Of a DNA stretch of 39,140 nucleotides, positions 34,407 to 39,140 are shown piece after piece. The position numbers and the translations under genes are program-made. Within the stretch, counting starts at the first letter, position 1. Every line of letters begins with the position of its first letter. The notes beneath the pieces were generated by a model. That model did no database searches. It was not told the origin of the DNA and saw only the letters and a list, made by a program, of their open reading frames with translations. Source of the stretch: Propionivibrio sp. (GTDB lineage Bacteria; Pseudomonadota; Gammaproteobacteria; Burkholderiales; Rhodocyclaceae); the NCBI RefSeq assembly GCF_016790145.1, contig NZ_JAEUOI010000220.1:1-39140 (forward strand), in the 5' to 3' direction.

Positions 34407-36533
34407 TCACTCCTGGCCGCCGGTGATGAGCCGGGTGCCGCGTTTGTAGGTGAGATAGGCCCAGAACCATTCGATGGCCACCGAAAAACGCTTGCGCGTG
34501 TCGACCAGGTAATAGATGTGGGCGAGGCCCCACAGCCACCACGCCAACGCTCCACTCAACCTGAACCAGCCGAAATCCACGACCGCCGCCTGGCGGCCGA
34601 TGGTGGCGAGATTGCCCAGATGGCGGTAGCGGAACGGCGGTAATTGGGTTCGCCCTTCCAGGCGAGCTTTGATGATCCGGGCGACGTAGGCGCCTTGCTG
34701 TTTGGCCGCCGGCGCGAGCCCAGGTACCGGCTTGCCGTCCCAGGCTTCGCTCAGAGCGGTGTCGCCGACGGCGAAGACTTCGGGCAGGCCGGGTACGGTC
34801 AGATCCGGCCCGACCTTGAGGCGGCCGGCCGCATCGGCTTCAGTCTTCAGCCATTGCGCGGCGGGCGAGGCCATCACCCCGGCCGCCCAGAATACGGTAC
34901 GAGACCCGATCCGCTGGCCGGACACCAGCGCTCCTTCGGCGTCAATCATTTCCACTCGGCTCTTGGTCATCACCTCGACGCCCAGCGTTCGCAGCGATTG
35001 CGCCGATACCTCTGACAGCGATTCGGGAAACGACGGCAGCAGGCGAGGCGCCGACTGCACCAACAGCACGCGCGCTTGCGCCGGATCGATGTTGCGGAAT
35101 TCACCGGTTAGACCGTGGCGGGCCAGTTCGGCGATAGCGCCGGCCAGTTCGACGCCGGTCGGACCGCCGCCGACGATGATGAAGGTCAACAGGCGCTGCC
35201 GCTCCTCGGGGTCGGCGCAGTTCTCCGCCTGCTCGAAGGCCTGTAGCAGACGGCGGCGGATGACGGTAGCATCATCGACGCGCTTCAGTCCCGGCGCGTG
35301 GGGTTCCCAGTCGTCGCGCCCGAAGTAGCTGTGACGGGCACCGGTGGCCAGCACCAGGTAGTCGTAACCGATGCGCGCGCCGTCGCTCAGGTTCACTTGA
35401 CGCGCGGCGATGTCCACGTCCACCACTTCGCTCAGCATCACCCGCACGTTGTGCTGGTCGCGGAACAGCGCACGGATCGGGGTGGCGACATCGGCCGGCG
35501 ACAGGCTGGCGGTCGCCACCTGATAGAGCAGCGGTTGGAACAGGTGATAGTTGCGCTTGTCGATGACGGTGACTCGGCAGGCTGCCAGCCGCAGGCCGTG
35601 CGCCGCCGTCAATCCACCAAAGCCGGCGCCGACGACGACCACATGCGGTACGTCGTTCAGCGCCGCATCGGACCAGCCTGCCAGCGGTGGGAACCAGCGA
35701 GCCAGTTGCCGGCGCAGGAGAGCGTCGGCGGCGATAGGCCCCGGCCCGCGCAGCGCGATGAGCCCGAGCAGGAAGAGTTGATACAGCCGGTTGATGGTCT
35801 GGATTTCGTCCGCACCCATGAAACCGGAACCGAGCAGCGCCAGCGCTGCGGCGATGGCGACCGGGCGGGTCGCCAGTCCCAGCGCCAGCAGAGGACCGAC
35901 GAAACCCAACATCGCTTCCAGGAACGAGGGTCCCACCAGAACCGGCGCGTACCACAAGCTCGCCAGCCAGAGACGCAACACGAGCTGATAGACCGGGCCA
36001 AGATAGCGCGTGCATACGGCGTACAGGCGACCCAGAGGCTTGACCAGAGGTAATGCCGAGGCGGCCAAGCCGGAAGCCAGCAGCCGATCCATGGAAATCG
36101 GCCCCGCGCCCATCACCACGTACCAGCCGAACAGCGCGGCCCAGTACAGATTCGATTCCAGAGCAAGGTACTCGAAATGAATGACCAGGGACAGTACCAA
36201 CATCGGGATAGCGGCCAGCCGGGTCGCCAGCCCTAACGCCAGAAGCATCGAGCCCAGCACTTCGATGCTGACGCCCAGCACGGCGACCGTAAACGGGTCC
36301 AACCAGGACACCGGATATTCGTGGGTGGCGAGCGTCAACGCAGTATCCCAGTTGGCGAGTTTAAGCACGCCAGATACCCAGAACGCTTGCGCCAGCCAAA
36401 GCCGGATCGCCAGATCCAGGAAGGGATAGAGCGTGACCTCGGCGACGCGCAGCGCTTCGTCCACGTGCTTTAGGTAGGCCGCGATGACGTTGGCCCGGCG
36501 GTGCCGGAGGGCGGCGACGGTTGTGGTCAGCAT
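34407..36533 (-). CDS. Fusion of two DoxX domains with a type II NADH dehydrogenase-like flavoprotein
   Basis: The 708-residue protein is a three-part fusion. Residues about 38-155 and 180-275 are two DoxX-like membrane domains; both contain L-L-A-L-G-L-A-T-R, and the first has D-L-A-I-R-L ... H-E-Y-P-V. Residues 296-708 form an NDH-2-like enzyme: FAD motif G-A-G-F-G-G (302-307), NAD motif G-G-G-P-T-G-V-E-L-A-G (455-465), V-F-A-V-G-D (586-591), the quinone-side A-K-Q-Q-G and a C-terminal amphipathic anchor. NDH-2 proteins pass electrons from NADH to quinone. The flavoprotein has a single Cys (439) outside any catalytic motif, so a sulfide:quinone oxidoreductase is unlikely. How DoxX contributes is unknown. 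Confidence 0.88.
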   Translation of the reverse strand: MLTTTVAALRHRRANVIAAYLKHVDEALRVAEVTLYPFLDLAIRLWLAQAFWVSGVLKLANWDTALTLATHEYPVSWLDPFTVAVLGVSIEVLGSMLLALGLATRLAAIPMLVLSLVIHFEYLALESNLYWAALFGWYVVMGAGPISMDRLLASGLAASALPLVKPLGRLYAVCTRYLGPVYQLVLRLWLASLWYAPVLVGPSFLEAMLGFVGPLLALGLATRPVAIAAALALLGSGFMGADEIQTINRLYQLFLLGLIALRGPGPIAADALLRRQLARWFPPLAGWSDAALNDVPHVVVVGAGFGGLTAAHGLRLAACRVTVIDKRNYHLFQPLLYQVATASLSPADVATPIRALFRDQHNVRVMLSEVVDVDIAARQVNLSDGARIGYDYLVLATGARHSYFGRDDWEPHAPGLKRVDDATVIRRRLLQAFEQAENCADPEERQRLLTFIIVGGGPTGVELAGAIAELARHGLTGEFRNIDPAQARVLLVQSAPRLLPSFPESLSEVSAQSLRTLGVEVMTKSRVEMIDAEGALVSGQRIGSRTVFWAAGVMASPAAQWLKTEADAAGRLKVGPDLTVPGLPEVFAVGDTALSEAWDGKPVPGLAPAAKQQGAYVARIIKARLEGRTQLPPFRYRHLGNLATIGRQAAVVDFGWFRLSGALAWWLWGLAHIYYLVDTRKRFSVAIEWFWAYLTYKRGTRLITGGQE

Positions 36534-36536
36534 GGT

Positions 36537-39140
36537 TCAGCCCTCCGCCGCGTTCATGGCTGGAATCGCCCTCACCCCTGACCCCTCTACCAGAAGGAGA
36601 GGTGAGTCCTGGGTCGCCATCCGCTGGCTCCAATAGGCCGGAATATCCCGACGATAACGGCGCGTCACCAGATTCGCCAGCAGTCCGGTCCAGCCGGTCT
36701 GGTGGGCGGCACCCAAACCCTGGCCGGTGTCGCCGTGGAAGTATTCGTAGAATTGCAGCAGGTCGCGCCAGTGCGGGTCATTTTGGAAAGGGCTGTCGGC
36801 GGGAAACGCGGGCATCAGCCCGTTCGAATCGCGGCGATAGATACCCACCAGCCGCTCGGCGATCAGGGTGGCGATTTCCTTCAGATTCAGTTCCCGGTTA
36901 CCCAGACTGGGCACGGCGACGGTGAAGTTGTCGCCGAGAAAGCGGTGGAATTTCTCCAGCGCCTGCACCAGCGTGTAGTTGGTCGGCAACCAGATCGGGC
37001 CGCGCCAGTTGGAATTGCCGCCGAACAGGCCGGAGTTGGATTCGCCGGGCACGTACTCAATCAGCACCTCGCCAACGCCGGACAGCGTGCCCAAATGCTT
37101 TTCTGTGGCGTGGACGCGGCTGACGCTGCGAATGCCGTACGGAGACAAAAACTGGTCCTCGCTCAGCAGCCGTTTCAGGATGCGCGGCAGCATCCGGTTG
37201 GTGACCAGCGACAACAAATGCTCGCCCCGCTCGTTTTCCCAATCCGGGCATTGGCAAATGATGCTGCCGTCGAACACGCCGTGGCGGTTCTGGCGCAGCT
37301 GTTCCCGGAAGCGGGGGACCTTGGCCAGGATGCGCTGGTCCACTACCTCGCAGGCGAACAGCGGAATCAGCCCGACCCAGGAGTATACGTCGATCCGCTG
37401 GGTCTGACCGTCCGGGCAGATCATCAAATCCTTGAAGAAACCGGCTTCCGGGTCCCACAACGGCACTTCGTTGCCGGCGTGTCCGGCGATAGCGTTGGCG
37501 ATGGCGAGAAACTGTTGGTGAATCTGGATGGCGATGTCTTCATATTCCAGATCCTCGGCCGCCAATTCCAGCGCAATGACCGTCATGTTCAGGGCGAACA
37601 TCGCCATCCAGCCGGTGGCGTCGGCCTGCTTGAGAGCATAGCCAGCCGGCAACGGATGGGAGCGGTCGAACACCGAGATGTTGTCCAGCCCCAGAAAGCC
37701 GCCCTCGAACACGTTGTTGCCGTCGCTGTCCTTGCGGTTGATCCACCAGGCGTAATTCAACAGCAACTTGTGAAACACCCGCTCCAGGAAATGGAGATCG
37801 CCCCGGCCTCGCTGCACCCGTTCCGCCCGGAACACCTTGAGGGCACCCATCGCGTGCACCGGCGGATTCACGTCGCCGAACGCCCATTCGTAGGCGGGAA
37901 TCTGACCGTTGGGGTGGAGATAGCTCTCCTTCAACACCAGCTCGATCTGATCCTTGGCGAAATCGACGTCCACCAGCGAAAGCGCGGCGCAGTGGTAGGC
38001 CAGATCCCAGGCCGCAAACCAGGGATACTCCCATTTGTCGGGCATGGAGATGACGTCGGACGCCTTGAGGTGCCGCCAGGAACGGTTGCGGCCACTTTTG
38101 TGAGCGTCGGGCGGCGGGAGTTGATCGCCGTCCAGCCAGCGGGCCACGTCGTAATGGAAGAACTGTTTGCTCCAGATCATTCCCGCCGAGGCCTGGCGCA
38201 GGATGCGTCGGTCTTCATCCGAGGATTCGGGCAGCAGATCGCGATAGAAGCCATCTGCTTCGGACCGGCGGTCGGCGAACACCGCGGCAGTGGCGGCGAA
38301 AGCTTGGGCCAGCGGCGCAGCGCTCAGCACCAGTTCTATTTCAGCCTGCTGGCCGCCATCCACGGTCAGCACATGCCAAGCGGCGAACTTGGTGCCTTCA
38401 CACGCGGGATTGACCGCGTCCCGCTCGCCATTAACCACCCGGCGATGAAAGCTGTCTTTGACGTAGGGCGAGGCGTTCGCGAGTTCCCACAAACGCTGGG
38501 CATTGTGCTCGTTCTCGGTATACAGCGGTTCGGCGGGTTGCCGACCGTAAAGGTGATACGCGCCCAAAGTCGGATGCTCGGCCCGCACCGCCCAACTCGC
38601 GCTGGCCGGCGCCTTCATGGCGCGCAAGATTGGCTTGTCCGGCTTCTGGTCGGGTGAAATCGGATCGCCCCGCAACTCGGCCAGCGCTCGTTCTTTCTCC
38701 TCGTCGCCCCAGGCCCAGGTGTTGCGGAACCACAGTTGCGGCAACAGGTGCAGGGTCGCTGACTCGGGTCCACGGTTGGCGACGTTAATACAGATATGTA
38801 TTTCTTCCGGGCCGGCTTTGGCGTAAGACACGTCCACATCCCAGTAGCGATTGTCCTGAAAAACCCCGGTGTCCAGCAGGTTGAACGGCGGGTCCTGGCG
38901 ACCCCGGAGTCCGTTTTCCTCGACCAGCCGGCCGTAGGGATATTCGGCCTGGGGATACTTGTACAGGTAGCGCAAATAGCTGTGGCTGGGCGTGGCGTCG
39001 AGATAGAAGTAATACTCCTTCACGTCCTCGCCGTGGTTGCCCTGATTGCCGGTGAGGCCGAACGCCCGCTCTTTCAAAATCGAGTCGCGGCTGTTCCATA
39101 AAGCGAACGCGAAGCACAGCCGCTGCCGCTCGTCGCAGAT
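36537..39140 (-). CDS. GH63-like glucosidase (MGH1-type), 5' end outside window
   Basis: The frame is open to the right edge (I-C-D-E-R-Q-R-L-C-F-A at the start of the visible part). About 867 residues are present; family proteins are near 900, so only some tens are missing. The internal TTG at 39077 is not the start. Features are E-R-A-F-G-L-T-G-N-x-G-N-H-G-E-D-V-K-E, a beta-sandwich region, and an (alpha/alpha)6 barrel with W-E-Y-P-W-F-A-A-W-D, G-Q-I-P-A-Y-E-W and N-W-R-G-P-I-W-L-P-T-N-Y. This matches bacterial homologues of mannosyl-oligosaccharide glucosidases; the natural substrate, probably an alpha-glucoside, is unknown. It ends 3 nt before the DoxX-flavoprotein start. Confidence 0.85.
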   Translation of the reverse strand: MCDERQRLCFAFALWNSRDSILKERAFGLTGNQGNHGEDVKEYYFYLDATPSHSYLRYLYKYPQAEYPYGRLVEENGLRGRQDPPFNLLDTGVFQDNRYWDVDVSYAKAGPEEIHICINVANRGPESATLHLLPQLWFRNTWAWGDEEKERALAELRGDPISPDQKPDKPILRAMKAPASASWAVRAEHPTLGAYHLYGRQPAEPLYTENEHNAQRLWELANASPYVKDSFHRRVVNGERDAVNPACEGTKFAAWHVLTVDGGQQAEIELVLSAAPLAQAFAATAAVFADRRSEADGFYRDLLPESSDEDRRILRQASAGMIWSKQFFHYDVARWLDGDQLPPPDAHKSGRNRSWRHLKASDVISMPDKWEYPWFAAWDLAYHCAALSLVDVDFAKDQIELVLKESYLHPNGQIPAYEWAFGDVNPPVHAMGALKVFRAERVQRGRGDLHFLERVFHKLLLNYAWWINRKDSDGNNVFEGGFLGLDNISVFDRSHPLPAGYALKQADATGWMAMFALNMTVIALELAAEDLEYEDIAIQIHQQFLAIANAIAGHAGNEVPLWDPEAGFFKDLMICPDGQTQRIDVYSWVGLIPLFACEVVDQRILAKVPRFREQLRQNRHGVFDGSIICQCPDWENERGEHLLSLVTNRMLPRILKRLLSEDQFLSPYGIRSVSRVHATEKHLGTLSGVGEVLIEYVPGESNSGLFGGNSNWRGPIWLPTNYTLVQALEKFHRFLGDNFTVAVPSLGNRELNLKEIATLIAERLVGIYRRDSNGLMPAFPADSPFQNDPHWRDLLQFYEYFHGDTGQGLGAAHQTGWTGLLANLVTRRYRRDIPAYWSQRMATQDSPLLLVEGSGVRAIPAMNAAEG
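36571..36606. repeat. Palindromic repeat-like element within the glucosidase 3' end
   Basis: CTCACCCCTGACCCCTCT and GGAGAGGTGAG form an imperfect hairpin (CCTCT/AGAGG inner, CTCAC/GTGAG outer). It looks like the dispersed intergenic elements of many proteobacteria. It is read in frame and encodes part of the last 25 residues (S-P-L-L-L-V-E-G-S-G-V-R), after the conserved domain ends. Confidence 0.5.

Noticed and set aside
34396-34412. A 14-nt sequence (CAGGAGTGAGGAGT, minus strand) shared with the repeat near 13995
   Set aside because: Here it is formed by the last codons of the flavoprotein gene and the MFS ribosome binding site; a second copy of the mre repeat is not needed to explain it.
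36702-38657. A 651-codon plus-strand open frame
   Set aside because: It is antisense to the glucosidase gene, whose protein has clear conserved motifs; the plus-strand product has no recognisable domain and arises from GC-rich codon bias.

Overview
The window looks like a chromosomal segment of a GC-rich betaproteobacterium, most like the Rhodocyclales / Candidatus Accumulibacter group. This placement is inferred from gene content and order only: a 3-hydroxypropionate-bicycle gene set next to a proteobacterial mreBCD-mrdA-rodA-rlpA run, gatCAB, a yqjDEK set and a bufferin operon. No rRNA, tRNA, CRISPR array or intact insertion sequence was seen.

Positions 1-5858 hold a glyoxylate/propionyl-CoA assimilation module. 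The minus-strand operon smtA-smtB-mct-mcl (mcl runs off the left edge) faces a divergent meh gene. Together these encode succinyl-CoA:malate CoA transfer, malyl-CoA and methylmalyl/citramalyl-CoA cleavage, mesaconyl-CoA C1-to-C4 transfer and mesaconyl-C4-CoA hydration. Only mesaconyl-C1-CoA hydratase (mch) is not visible, and it would be expected just beyond position 1. An orphan hypF follows meh.

Positions 8483-15186 are the rod-shape operon mreB-mreC-mreD-mrdA-rodA-rlpA (minus strand). Divergent from it is gatC-gatA-lipoprotein-gatB (plus strand, 15287-19051). Then come pyrE with an overlapping coiled-coil secreted protein, xth, yqjD-yqjE-yqjK, an MFS transporter and a TSUP-family permease.

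Positions 24944-26037 are a damaged zone. A TPR/FHA-domain gene, frameshifted at a run of five C, and a TVP38-type membrane protein gene lie head to head, both without their 5' ends, and abut at a run of nine G. This is a deletion scar or an assembly join.

Positions 26278-32952 are all on the minus strand and form the most interesting accessory block. It contains a bufferin (MNIO-modified copper-binding RiPP) operon bufA-bufB-bufC-doxX, a second separately transcribed Cys-rich bufferin-type precursor (bufA2-like), a small secreted EF-hand protein, and a MASE1-PAS histidine kinase with a FixJ-type regulator. The right end (33220-39140, minus strand) encodes a GH63-like glucosidase (5' end missing), an unusual protein with two DoxX domains fused to a type II NADH dehydrogenase-like flavoprotein, and an MFS transporter.
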